Of a DNA stretch of 64,000 nucleotides, positions 53,235 to 64,000 are shown in pieces (positions within the stretch are counted from its first letter, which is position 1; the number at the start of each line of letters is the position of its first letter). The notes beneath the pieces are model-generated. The model ran no database searches and was not told where the DNA came from. It was given only the letters and a program-made list of their open reading frames with translations. Source of the stretch: Blepharisma japonicum (Eukaryota; Ciliophora; Heterotrichea; Heterotrichida; Blepharismidae); contig CATKHK010000029.1 of assembly GCA_949751835.1 (NCBI GenBank), positions 399,646 through 463,645 of the forward strand, given 5' to 3'. The position numbers and the translations under genes were made by a program.

Positions 53235-53965
53235 CTAAATTTTCAGTTCAAATTGAAGCTCCTTTGTTTGGAAATTGAATTTAATTAGCTCAGTCTCGGA
53301 ATTTATGAACCACAAACTATCATCTTGATATACTCCAAATGATCATATATAGGAGTTGCGTATAAAATTTCTTCCAATTTCTCTTCATATTGTTGGATCA
53401 AATTCTGCGCTTTCATAGATCTTTTGAGATGTTTCTATAATATAGGCCCTCGAGTTTCCAGTAAAAATTCTTTTATGAATGTTGCCAGCCAATGCTGGTT
53501 CTGACAGAGTTATAAATATATTTCTTTTAATGTCATACTTTAAAAGGATGGTACTATTCAAACTGGATAGCAACACAGTATCACCAAATATTGTGGATGT
53601 GCTATATTGGTAACTCCCTTTTGGAAGTTGGCAGCATGATTTCCAAATAATTTTCTTTAAACAGAATTTCTCTGAAACTCCTGAGATTCCTCCAAAAGAA
53701 TAAATATGATTAATACATAGTATTGAGCCTGAATCGCAACTTGCTTTTCCTTCTGGCAGCATGCTTATAGTTTTATCTTTTTCAATAATAAATGCAAGGC
53801 CTGAAGTCGAATTATTAACCCAATTTCCATATCAGAATATTCTGTTATTAGGAAGAGGGCACATAGAAATATTACTTTATATATTTTCTCTTAAATCAGA
53901 ATTATGTGACCGATATATCTTGTTAACAAAATTGAATTCTTTCAGCTCTGTAGATCATCTACTTA
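53235..53965 (-). pseudogene. B-box/kelch family copy B, 5'-truncated and stopped
   Basis: The last two thirds of a family member, very close to copy D. The B-box and coiled coil are missing: similarity to copy D breaks off near 53965. At 53877-53879 a TAA stands where copy D has the UGA Trp codon of ENIWSNIS, so the reading frame is closed. A Cys codon of FCYGN has become UGA (Trp). Downstream of the stop the frame is open to TAG at 53235, with an internal ATG, so a short product is conceivable but unlikely. Confidence 0.85.
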
Positions 53966-54570
53966 CTTAATTAGTTAATGGTGTTTTAAAGTGCCTAGTG
54001 CCACAGACCAAAAAATGGACCTTTGTTCAAACTAGTTAACGAACAAAACCATTGGAAATATTTTTAAATTTTGAAAACTATAAAATTTATATCTTATTTA
54101 CTTTAATTCATTTTTTATTTATAAATAGTAATTTCTGTATATTCAAAATACTATCATTTTAATTTCAATTGTTTTTTAATTTATTGTAAAATAATTATCT
54201 CAAGCTTCAATATCTAAATCTTTAAACTTCGCCTATCTAGAGTATAATTTAAATGAATAAAACTATAAAATTCATAATTTACTCTTGCATCTGTAGTGCT
54301 ATTTTGGTTGTAAAATCTGCAGCCACCACAAATTGACTGCATTGCTTATTTGCTTTCTTGCGATATGAGAATCAAAAAATGACAAAAAATTAATATTTTG
54401 GGCTAAAATTATTTTCTAGCAGTAGAATTCATATATCATGTGCAATTAATGCTGCCCAAAGGATAGTCGTACCCATTAGACATTTACCTAATAGCATTAT
54501 ATTAAGTTGTATAAAGATGAGAAAATAGTATTTTTTAAATAAAGCTAACTAAACGTTATTAATGATGCTT
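53966..54570. other. Spacer at the truncation point of copy B
   Basis: 605 bases between the broken end of copy B and the stop of the ion channel gene. It has no similarity to the corresponding part of copy D. Near 53975-54050 imperfect inverted words occur (TTAATGGTGTTTT and AAAACCATT), possibly remains of an insertion or deletion event. No gene seen. Confidence 0.4.
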
Positions 54571-57500
54571 CTATTTTTGCTTAATTTCTTCAAGCATTTC
54601 CATTATCCGATTCATTTTTGACTCCCAATCTTGTCTTAGAAATTCCATTTTACTTTCCATTTCAGACATTTTCGGATTTAAAGAATCAATTTTTTCTTCT
54701 AGTTTCTGCATTTTTTCATTTACATTTCCACCAATATTTTGGATTTTATCATTTAAACTGATTTGACTTTTTTCTGCATTTTCTCCGATATTTTTAAATT
54801 CTTCGTTCATATTTTTCTTCATATCCAAAATTACGTCTTTATATCCGTCAATTTTTGTTGAAATTTCTTTAATTTTTCCTTGCCATTTATCAGACACATT
54901 GCTGTCTTGAAAAATATCGCATCTCTGAAGATACATTAATTTTCCTTTTGAATTTAATTTTGCAAGCTCTGATCTTCTCCAAAACATAATCGATTCAAAC
55001 TCAATGACGAGTTGAAGCATTTCTTTAGAATTTAATTCATCAGCAATCATCTGAAATCTATCAAAAGTATCTCCTAGCGTTGATACTAATAAATTAAGCA
55101 TCATAACAACGTTAATTAGAGAAGCCAAGGTAAAACATGAATATTGGATGAAAGAAAAGCCATTATTCTCAAAATTGCCCATATTAAGCTCATAAGCCAT
55201 TACCCAAACGTCGCTGATAGAAAGACCACTATTAAGTGAGGCATAGAGAATTCCAAATGCAAGGGTGGAATACAGAAAAATGACTAAAAATGCAACAGAG
55301 TCACTAAGGGCCATCAAAATAAGCCTAACGTAAAATCTTGTAAAATCAAAAGCACGGAAATATGTCAAACCTCGGAAGAAATTGACTAAAACAACTGCAA
55401 ATGCTAAACCTTCAACATTTTCTTCATAAATTTCAAAGATTGCCCATGTAATAGAAAGCACCAAGCGTAGAAAGTCAATAAAATTTCATATTTCAGAGAC
55501 ATAATCTGCAGGCTCAGTAATAACTTGCAAAAGCTCATAAAGAGCTAAAATTCCGTTGAGAACAATAAAAGTGCTTAATACATATATGCTAGGATCAAAA
55601 ATATACCATATCATTGTGGCAAGATTAAGCCAATATATGATTGAAATAGTAATTATTGCTGGCCATAAGTAATCCCATTTTTCTCTTATAAGTGATTGTA
55701 CATACAAAGTTTGAAAAATTTCTGGATTATTGCATTCGTCCATTTTCTTAATAAGCAGCAAACTTTCATCAGACCCTGCTGTATAGTTATAACCTAATGG
55801 ACTTCCCCAAAATTGGACAAGGTTTGTATTTTGCTTTGAGGATTCCTTAGCATCGGTATTTTCTCCAGTAAAGGCACAGGCAAAAATTTTATAAATTGGA
55901 GAAAAAATGGTCATAGGCAGTTCTTCTGTAACTTCATAGAAGCCAATAAGGTCTTTATCAGCTCTTCTCCTGAATAAAACTTCTAAAAATGGGATTAAAG
56001 ATTGAGATTTAGAACTAAATAATAGTGGCACATCATCGCGCAATTGGTAAATGCAATGGAATAGTTTGTAATCATCTTCTAAATCAATAACATAATTAAG
56101 GATCTGATCGATACATCTTCTTGAGCTTTTAATTAGTGCATATGATAATGGGCTCATATTTTGTTGGTCTCTGAAAATTATAGCTCCATCCTTTAATGCT
56201 AATGAGAGCATGTCTACACTATCTGCTATGCACAGCAAATGCAAAAGATTATATCCAATAGGATATACAATTATATCAATGAATCTTTTATCCCATAGCT
56301 CTTTGGTTGGCTTTTTTATCCAATTAACAAATTTATGCCTAAAAATTTTATCATGCAAGCCTGGGATGAAATAAGCATAAGAGCCAAGTATGCTCTTGCA
56401 CAGATAATTTTCTATATAACGAAATGCAATGCTATCTGCACTTTGAGCAACAATGAATTTGGCATCACCACTAAATTTTGTTTTTTTCCAATTATCTTGA
56501 GGAAGCTGCAGTATTGCAATGAATTTTTTTTCTTCACAATTCCAGATCTTGACATATTTGTTTGAGTATAAAATAGCTATATATTTATTATCTCTTGATA
56601 AATCTATGCTTACTATGCTGTAGTTATCATAATTCTTTATAGTTTCAATTTCTTTCAGCTGTTGGAGATCCCACAGCTTGATTTCTTCTCCTTGATAAAA
56701 AATAAACAGCCTTTCGTCTTCACTTATTTCTAAAATGGGAATTGGACTTTGATGCTCCTCAATTGTGGCAATTTTTCGTTTTTCCGCTATGCTTCAAACA
56801 TCTATTGAATTATCCATAATAATCAATAACCTATTAACACTTTCAATCATTTTCCAAATTTTTTTGAACTTATCAATATGAAAGCTATGTATTATTTTTT
56901 GTTCCGATAAGCTCCAGAAGTCTATATTATTTATTGCATCAAGTGTAATAATGTCTTCATTATTGGTCTTATTGATTAGGAATTCTAAAATACCGTTTTT
57001 TTCTTTTTCTAAAGTCGCAATTATCGATTTTTTCTCAGTGTCAAAAATCTTTATTTTAAATTCTTTACTCCGAGACGTAATGAATTGTTTATCCCTGCTT
57101 ATTGAAAAATATCCACTAATTTGGAAATCATCCGGCTTGAATAGTGTGACTAATTTCATATCCTGAAAGAAGTATGCATGGATAGTGTTTTCATTATCAT
57201 CGCTAAAAGCAAAATATGTATCATCATAAGAAATTTCTATAATGGTGTGGTCTTTGTGAGAAGAAAAAACAAATTTTCCTTCAATAAAGCTTCATACTTT
57301 TATTTCATGGGAATCATTTAGTACTGCATATTTCCCATCCTTGGTCAAGTGTAAGCCATTTACATCTGATTTAAAACTGATAATACAATCTTTGTCGTCT
57401 TGTTTTTCTTTATTTATTGCATAAATTTTAATTTTTCCTTTTGGCAATATGCAGGCTAAGTAGTGATCTTGGCCAGTAACTATCATCTTGATGATTTTTG

Positions 57501-58671
57501 AGTCCGTTCCTTTAAGTACAGTTATAGGATCCATGCTCTTTAAGTCAAATATAACGATAGATCTATTTCTCTGCCCATAATACACTAAGTTGTTCTGGCT
57601 TGAGACAGCTAGAGATGTTACTCGATCTTTCAGCTCTGATAATTTTTTATTGTCAATGTCGTAAGTTATTACTTTACCATCCATTTCGCTATCTAATACT
57701 AATTGGGTTCCGCTGACGAACCCCAGAACGGTTGTTCCTAAAGAATTTGATTCTATTTTTCTGAATTCTTGTCTTGTGTTAGCATCTCATATAAATAATT
57801 CATTAAAAAGTGATCCAGTGGCAATATAGTTACTATCTTCTGAAATCGCAATATTAATTATATCATATTTATGGCCAAGCAGTTTAGCAAGAACCTGGCA
57901 ATCTTCAATATTCCAGATAATTATACTTTTGTCTTTATGGATTGTAACAAGAATTTTATTATTAGGAGAGACCTTCATAAAAGTTGTGCCTTCGGAATTA
58001 TTAGAAAAGTCTTCAAAATCAGTGCTTCCATCGAAAGATCATTTTCTAATAGTATCCTTTCTATGGGTTCCAGTAAAAAGAATTTTCCCAACAGTCGCTT
58101 CTAAGCAAAATACTTCATTTTCTCACTCAAGGACCCTTTCTTGAGTATATATTTCTAAATCCCAAATGATTATCGTTTTATCTCATGATGCTGATATAAG
58201 ATACTTTGCTTGGTAAACCTTAAGGCAGCTCACAAATTGGCTATGCCCTTTTAGAGTAATTTCTTTTTTGGCTTCTAAGTCATATATTTTAATAATTCCA
58301 TCAATTCTACCGACAATCAGCTTATTCTCATATGTAGCTATGCTTTCAATACCAGAGCCTGCAAACTCTATATGATAATGATGTCATTCTTCTTCATTAA
58401 TATACGACCCCATGTCGCTTGAGCTGTCAAATTCAAAAGATTCATGCTCAAATGATAGCTTTTCAATGCTTTTTTGAAGGTTATCTAAGGGATCGCTGGA
58501 ATATTCTTCAAGCTTTTGCTCCACAGTTTCTTTTTGAGACAGTAATGGCTCAACAAGAGACGAGGACTTTTCAACACTTTTTTGGAGGCTATCTAAAGGA
58601 TCGCTGGAATGTTCTTCTTGCTTTTGCTCAGCAGTTTCTTTCTTAGGCAGTAATGGCTCAATTATAGACAT
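54571..58671 (-). CDS. WD40-repeat ion channel (TRP/polycystin-type pore)
   Basis: 1366 residues in one frame with at least eight UGA codons and no intron. Residues 1-95 contain a duplicated acidic segment (SIIEPLLPKKE and SLVEPLLSQKE). About 100-760 are WD40-type beta-propeller repeats, e.g. LKGHSQFVSCLKVYQ with SASWDKTIIIWDLE and VSPNNKILVTIHKDKSIIIW, enough for two propellers. About 780-860 looks ankyrin-like (NLLHLLCIADSVDMLSLAL). About 990-1250 carries six hydrophobic segments with an ion-transport core (FFRGLTYFRAFDFTRFYVRL, then the selectivity-loop region MGNFENNGF and the S6 VVMMLNLLVSTLGDTFDRF). The C-terminal 100 residues are a coiled coil that may tetramerise the channel. Channels fused to WD40 propellers are, to my knowledge, common only in ciliates. 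The gene sits inside the B-box/kelch array. Confidence 0.88.
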
Positions 58672-58740
58672 TAAATTATTATAAAACCATTAAAATAATT
58701 AAGAAACGGATTATTTATTATTTGAAATCTCTTGTTCATA

Positions 58741-58952
58741 TATATGAAATCTGCGCATCATATGGATTGAGCTAATGTTAATATTTTAATTTGCTTTTTT
58801 CTATGAATAAATAATCATTAATATTAAACCATCTGCTATAATTTGTTACAATCTAGTTAGCTAGAATGGCTAGGAGAATAATTGAGAAAAGATATTAGGT
58901 TAAAAAGCAAGAGAACTACTAATTTTATAAGAAAGGTATTAGAATAATATGT
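58741..58952. repeat. Flanking direct repeat downstream of copy C
   Basis: The stretch before the copy C stop, around 58828-58936 (TAATTTGTTACAATCTAGTT and onward), recurs almost unchanged at about 63539-63656 before the copy F stop, and more weakly at 51540-51756 before copy A. The duplication unit therefore includes 3' flanking DNA. Confidence 0.8.
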
Positions 58953-60268
58953 ATTAAATTTTTCTGACAAAATCAAATTTTTTGGATTCAAGATCAAATA
59001 TAATAAGCTCTCTTTTTGAATTGATAAACCAAAAGTTATTATCGTAATACGCTCCAAATGACCAAATGCATGAATTACTAACAGTGTTGTTTCCAATCAT
59101 TTTCCATTTCATTGGATTTAATTCTTCACTTTCATATATATTTTGTGAAGTTTTGATTATATAGCTCTTCTATTTCCAGAAAATCCCCTTTTGTAAATAT
59201 CACGTGCTAATTCTAAGCCTTGAATCTGTTTAAAATTGTTTTTCTCTATATCATATTCCCAAAGAATATTGGAGCGCATACTTGTTAATAATAGAATATC
59301 ACAAAAAATAAAGCTTGTGTTATATTGATAATTTCCATCAGGAAGAGGACAAAGTGATTTTCAAAATCTCTTCTTCAAACAGAATTTCTCTGATACTCCA
59401 GATACTCCAGATACTCCTCCTATGCAATAAATATGGTCATTATACAAAACTGAGCTTAAGTCGCAGCTACTTTTACCTTTAGGCAGCTCCACTACATTTT
59501 TTCCCTTTTCAATTATGAATGTAGTACCATTTACACTCTTATTTACTAAATTTCCATAACAGAATATGCTTCCATTTGAAAGGTAGCAGATTGATATGCC
59601 TTTTCATGGTTTTTCTTTTATGTTTAAGGCAGTCTTTATAAGCTTTTATTAGCAAGATTTTACTCTTTAAGCTCCTTTGCAGTGTCTCCAAAGTAGAAAA
59701 TGCTTTCTATATGGTTGTAATATCCACAGATTTCTTGAAATGGGCTGATATTTGTCAGTTTAAACGAATTGTCGATGATATCAATTATAGCTTTAGTTTT
59801 AATTCAATCATTTTTTATCCTTCAAGTTATTGATCTATATTTTGCTTCAGAAGGTTTCAATCTTAAAATAAGTTGATAATCATTTACTTTAGGATAGGTT
59901 GGAACCTCTTTCACATAAAATGCTGCCTTGATTAGCTCATCAGCCTTATTCTCAAGGTTGTTTAAGATTTTAAATGATTTTTCTTTATATTCTACTAAGC
60001 AGCGAAATATTTTTCTATATTCTTCAATCAAGTATTTTTTACCGTTTTTAATATCTGTTTTAAGTTTGTGAGCTTCATTTATTACTATCTGTCGAGTTTT
60101 TGGATCAGGTGTGTGCCAAAGGTCTTGCAGTTTATGATGTGTATCTTGAAGACTTTGAAGGTGACTAAAGCAATGTCGTTCACAAAATAGTGTAGGCTCG
60201 TTTAAACACTCACAGAATCCTTGAGGCTTTAGAGCACAACTTTTATCAAAACACTTGATGGCTTCCAT
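58953..60268 (-). pseudogene. B-box/kelch family copy C, decayed
   Basis: Nearly identical to copy A but broken. The B-box and coiled-coil part (to about 59822) is open. Then TAA at 59660-59662 replaces a Tyr TAC of copy A, a one-base deletion follows near 59646, and a second one-base deletion lies near 59164 (one G missing in the codons for R-A-Y-I-I-E). There is also a nine-base in-frame duplication near 59400. At least three independent lesions make function unlikely. Confidence 0.88.
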
Positions 60269-61150
60269 ATTAATTAATTCTATGGCTATTAAGATATAAT
60301 AAATTCCCGCGCCCTTTTAGCTAAGAATTCCATCTAATTTATTAACTAAAATTAGAGAGTATTGAAACCATATATATAAAAGCTATGAAAATTCTATGAA
60401 TAAATTTCAGAATGGGTTTCTTTAGAAACATAATTTATCTAAATTTTCAGTTGAAATTTAAGCTCCTTTGTTTGGAAATTGAATTTAATTAGCTCAGTCT
60501 CAGAATTTATGAGCCACAAATTATTATCTTGATATACTCCAAATGAAAATATATAGAAGTTGCGTATAAAATTTCTTCCAATTTCTCTTCATATTGTTGG
60601 ATCAAATTCTGCGCTTTCATAAATCTTTTGAGATGTTTCTATAATATAGGCTCTTGAGTTTCAAGTAAAAATTCTTTTATGAATGTTACCAGCCAATGCA
60701 GGTTCTGGCAGGGTTATAAATATATTTCTTTTAATGTCATACTTTAAAAGGATGGTACTATTCAAGCTGGATAGCAGCACAGTATCACCAAATATTGTAG
60801 ATGTGCTATATTGGTAGTTCCCTTTTGGAAGTTGGCAGCATGATTTCCAAATATTTTTCTTTAAACAAAATTTCTCTGAAACTCCTGAGATTCCTCCAAA
60901 TGAATAAATATGGTTATTATATAGTATTGAGCCTGAATCACAGCCCGCTTTTCCTTCTGGCAGCATGTTTATAGTTTTATCTTTTTCAATAATAAATGCG
61001 AGGCCTGAAATCGAATTATTAACCCAATTTCCGTAGCAGAATATTCTGTTATTAGGAAGAGGGCACATAGAAATGTTACTTCATATATTTTCTCTTAAAT
61101 CCAAATTATGCGATCGATATATCTTTTTAACAAAATTGAATTCTTTTAGC
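58953..61150. repeat. Segmental duplication, block 2 (copy C and 3' part of D)
   Basis: Partner of block 51757-53965, see there. The ion channel gene lies between the two blocks. Confidence 0.85.
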
Positions 61151-61746
61151 TCTTTAGATCATCCACAAAAATAAAAAATGCTCTCAGAATAAGCATAATA
61201 ATGACAAATTTCTTTAAAGGGATTTATTCTAAATAGCTCAAATGATTCTTCAATAGAGTCTAATATGCTTTTTGTCTTGATTCAATCATTGGCTATTCTT
61301 CAAGTTCTTGCTCTATATCTTGCTTCAATAGGCTTTAATCTTAAAAGAAGCTGATAGTCTTTAACTTTGGGATAGGTTGGGACTTCCTTTATATATGAAG
61401 CTGCTTTAATAAACTGATTAGCCTTTTTCTCAAGGCTGGTCAAGATGGAAAATGATTGATTTTTATAGCAAACTAATGACTGAAATATGCTATTAAATTC
61501 TGAAATTAAATATTTTCTGCTATCCCTAATGTCTCTTTTTAATTTATTTGCCTCATTTATTATTGCTTTTCTGGTGTCATCATGTGGAAAGTGCCAAAGA
61601 TCCTGAAGTTCGTGGGGCTTTTCTTTAATATTTTGAAGATGATTATAACAATGTTTTTCACAAAATAACTCTGGATAGCCCAAACAATCGCAAAATCCTT
61701 GAGGCTTTAAAGCACACTCTGATATGAAACACTTTATAATATCCAT
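60439..61746 (-). CDS. B-box/kelch protein, tandem family copy D (intact)
   Basis: 435 residues. B-box-like finger (CFISEC, GFCDCL, LFCEKHCYNHL), coiled coil, EVPTYPKVKDYQLLLRLKP linker and kelch blades (HIYSFGGISGVSEKF, then IWKSCCQLPKG). The frame is open throughout with UGA as Trp. At 60661-60663 a Gly codon GGA conserved in the other copies has become UGA, which here gives Gly-to-Trp (RIFTWNSRA) and not a stop. The spacing of 171 bases to copy C equals the A-B spacing. Confidence 0.85.
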
Positions 61747-61933
61747 CTTGAAAATAACTTTGTGGATTCCATACTGCCATATTTTCCCGAATTTTCAAAG
61801 CCCTCTTATCTAAGACAATTATAATAAAAAAGTGGATCATTATTACATATTTTAAATAAGCTGTCATAAATAATGAAAATATCAAATATCATTTATAAAT
61901 TCTAATATTTATAAAAACTAATTTAGAGTTCAT

Positions 61934-63244
61934 TTAAACTTTCTTCACAAAATCCATTTTTTTTGATCCCAAGTCGAATTTAATTAAATCACACTCCCAA
62001 TTGATAAACCATAGATTACGGTTATAAAAAGCTCCAAAAGACCAAATTCATGCATTTTTAATTGAATTTTTCCCAATATTTCTTCAGCTCATTGGATTTA
62101 GCTCTCCGCTTTCATAAATATTTTGAGATGTTTCTATAACATAAACTCTAGAATTTCCAATAAATAACCTCTTATGAATATCTTTTGCTAAAATTAAGTT
62201 TGGAATTTTTATAAACGCATCTTTCTTAAAATTATATTTTCTCAATGCTGTGCAACGAAAACTAGTTAATAGCAATACATCACAAAAAATGATACTAGTG
62301 CTGAATTGATAGTTACCTTCTAGCAGTGGGCAACAAGATTTTCAAGAGTTTTTCTTAAAGCAAAATTTTTCTGACAAGCCACATACACCTCCAAAAGAAT
62401 AAATGTGATTATTATATAAAACTGAGCTTAAATCGCAATTTGGCCTTCCTGTAGACAACTTCTTAACATTTTTATCTTTATCTATAATAAAAGTGAAGCC
62501 GTTGTGAGTATTGTCTACAAAATTTCCATAAAAAAATAAATCACTGTTTGGTAAAACACATATTGATATATTATTTCATATACTTTCATGAATATTCAAT
62601 TTATGCTTGACAAGCCTATTTTCAGCAAGCATATACTCCCTTAGTTCTTTTACATGGTCACCACAGATATAAGAAATGCTTTCAGAATTAGTTTGGCAAC
62701 CTGAAATTTCTGCAAATGGGTTAATTTTAAATCAGTCAAAAGAAGCCCCAATGGAATCAATCATATTTTGAGTTTTCAACCAATGACTTGGAATCTCCCA
62801 TGCTCTTAGCCTATAGTTCACTTCATTTGGTTTTAATCTTAAAAGTAGTTGATAAGTAGTGACTTCAGGATAGGTTGGAACCTCTTTAATATATGATGCT
62901 GCTTTGATGTAACTATTGGCCTTTTTTTCGAGATCATTTAAAATGGCAAGTGATTGGTTTTGATACTCCTTCAAACAATGAAATACTTTTTTACACTCGC
63001 CAATTATAAACTTTCTGCTATTTTTGATGCTATGCTTTAGTTCATTGGCTTTATTAATTATTATTTGTCTTGTTTCTTCAGAAGGACAATATCAAAGGCT
63101 TTGAAATTTATGGGGATTTTCTTCTAATCTTTGAAGGTGGTCAAAACAATGTCTCTCACAAAATAGGGTTGGAGAGCCCAGGCAATCACAGAATCCCTGA
63201 GGCTTAAGAATGCAGCCTGAGAAAAAGCACTTGATTTTTTCCAT
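61934..63244 (-). CDS. B-box/kelch protein, tandem family copy E (intact)
   Basis: 436 residues, open through several UGA codons (SLWYCPSEE, ESIWNNIS, NSWKSCCP, MSWRNIG). It is the most divergent member: MEKIKCFFSGCILKPQGF with GFCDCL and LFCERHCFDHL for the B-box, a linker EVPTYPEVTTYQLLLRLKP and kelch blades HIYSFGGVCGLSEKF. This copy was found only by reading through UGA, since no long standard-code ORF covers its N-terminus. Confidence 0.85.
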
Positions 63245-63469
63245 ATTAATTTATTTTATCATTTTTCCCGAATTTTATTTCTCTGGGTTTAAGCACTAAA
63301 AATCATTTAAATAAATAATCTTGAGTCTCAGAATTTCAAATCAAATATAAACTATGATACCTAAAAAGAATAACTGGTTATAATTTAAACAAAAAAATTA
63401 TATATAAAGTATCATATCTTCATTTTTAATAATCTTTAATAGAATTAATAATAAAAATCCTGCCTTAAA

Positions 63470-63660
63470 AATAATAGAAAGACTCAACGTTAATCTTTTA
63501 ATTTGCTATATTTTTATGAATAAATAACTATTAATATTAAACCATCTGCTATAATTTGTTACAATCTAGTTAGCTAAAATGGCTAGGAGAATAATTGAGA
63601 AAAGATATTAGGATAAAAAGCAAGAGAACTACTAATTTTATAAGAAAGGTATTATGATTA
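63470..63660. repeat. Flanking direct repeat downstream of copy F
   Basis: Partner of the repeat at 58741-58952. The remaining part of the spacer (63245-63469), upstream of copy E, shows no recognised feature. Confidence 0.8.
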
Positions 63661-64000
63661 TTAAATTTTTCTGACAAAATCAAATTTTTTGGACCCAAGA
63701 TCAAATATAATAAGTTCACTTTTAGAATTGATAAACCAAAAATTCTTATCGTAATACGCTCCAAATGATCAAATGTACGAATTGCTAACCATGTTTTTTC
63801 CAATAATTTTCCAATTTATTTGATTTAATTCTTCACTTTCATATATATTATATGAAGTTTCAATAATATAGGCTCTTCTATTTCCAGCAAATCCCCTTTT
63901 GTAAAAATTTCGTGCTAATTCTAAGCCTTTAATCTGCTTAAAATTGTTTTTCTTTATATCATATTCCCAAAGAATATTGGAGCGCATACTTGTTAATAAT
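63661..64000 (-). CDS. B-box/kelch family copy F (3' part; continues past the window)
   Basis: The last 112 codons of another family member, running off the window end. The sequence (LLTSMRSNILWEYDIKKNN ... SKKFDFVRKI) is close to copies A and C and shows no lesion in the part seen. One UGA (SYIWSFG). Whether the whole gene is intact cannot be told. Confidence 0.8.

Larger units (their letters stand above)
51757..53965. repeat. Segmental duplication, block 1 (copies A and B)
   Basis: Block 51757-53965 matches block 58953-61150 (copies C and D, partly) in gene order, orientation and the 171-base A-B spacer, which itself is nearly identical to the C-D spacer (60269-60438). The match ends abruptly at about 53965. 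Confidence 0.85.

Noticed and set aside
58857-59096. 79-codon minus-strand ORF at the end of kelch copy C
   Set aside because: It reads copy C in the wrong frame; the family frame ends in SKKFDFVRKI at 58953 and the ORF is a by-product of the frameshifts.
63570-63803. 77-codon minus-strand ORF at the window end
   Set aside because: Out-of-frame shadow of copy F; the family frame stops at 63661.
1-64000. CRISPR array, prokaryotic operon or plasmid origin
   Set aside because: Ribosomal proteins S24, S29 and L18a, cullin, eRF1, spliceosomal introns and UGA-Trp code show a eukaryotic nuclear (macronuclear) chromosome; no spaced repeats of CRISPR type occur.

Overview
The window looks like macronuclear DNA of a heterotrich ciliate, most likely Blepharisma. 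Three things in the sequence point there. First, UGA is read as tryptophan: dozens of in-frame UGA codons fall on family-conserved Trp positions (DHHC-Pro-Trp of a palmitoyltransferase, Trp of the RCC1 Ser-Trp-Gly motif, the N-terminal Trp of eRF1), while every gene ends at UAA or UAG. Second, the introns are 15 or 16 nt long: 11 were found, all GT...TAG with an A at position 10. Third, genes are packed with very short spacers in AT-rich DNA. That this combination belongs to Blepharisma is established knowledge; the species is inference.

Layout. 1-4.4 kb: eRF1 (release factor) with an altered TASNIKS motif, a degenerate endonuclease/exonuclease/phosphatase-fold protein, and a free-standing dynein stalk/microtubule-binding-domain protein. 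4.8-9.2 kb: multispan membrane proteins, an acylated leucine-rich-repeat protein and coiled-coil proteins. 9.2-16.7 kb: a CUL1-like cullin, a long acidic protein, and an acyltransferase-like and a drug/metabolite-type transporter gene one base apart. 17-24.6 kb: DHHC protein, coiled-coil proteins, a protease-less FtsH-like AAA ATPase and an RCK (MAK/MOK) kinase. 24.7-32.4 kb: ribosomal proteins S29 and S24, a HEAT-repeat phosphatase-regulator-like protein, Bax inhibitor-1, an RG-tailed membrane protein, dephospho-CoA kinase. 32.5-50.8 kb: an RCC1 protein, a USP4/15-type deubiquitinase, AP endonuclease, RNF141-like RING protein, zinc-finger coiled-coil protein, cyclic-nucleotide phosphodiesterase, a double-FHA protein, a TPR-IQ protein and ribosomal protein L18a. 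51-64 kb: a PLAC8 protein and then an accessory-type region: a tandem array of B-box/kelch genes (three intact, one cut by the window edge, two decayed) interrupted by a 1366-residue WD40-repeat ion channel gene.

The genes do not form a pathway; several fit ciliary and cytoskeletal biology (RCK kinase, dynein-stalk protein, TPR-IQ protein, F-x-P repeat coiled-coil protein). eRF1 and the reassigned UGA codons belong together: the factor that should no longer stop at UGA is encoded in the same window as genes that need it not to. Because UGA is sense, a standard-code ORF caller splits about 30 of the genes here; models below were joined by hand across UGA and the tiny introns, and every joined length was checked to be a multiple of three.
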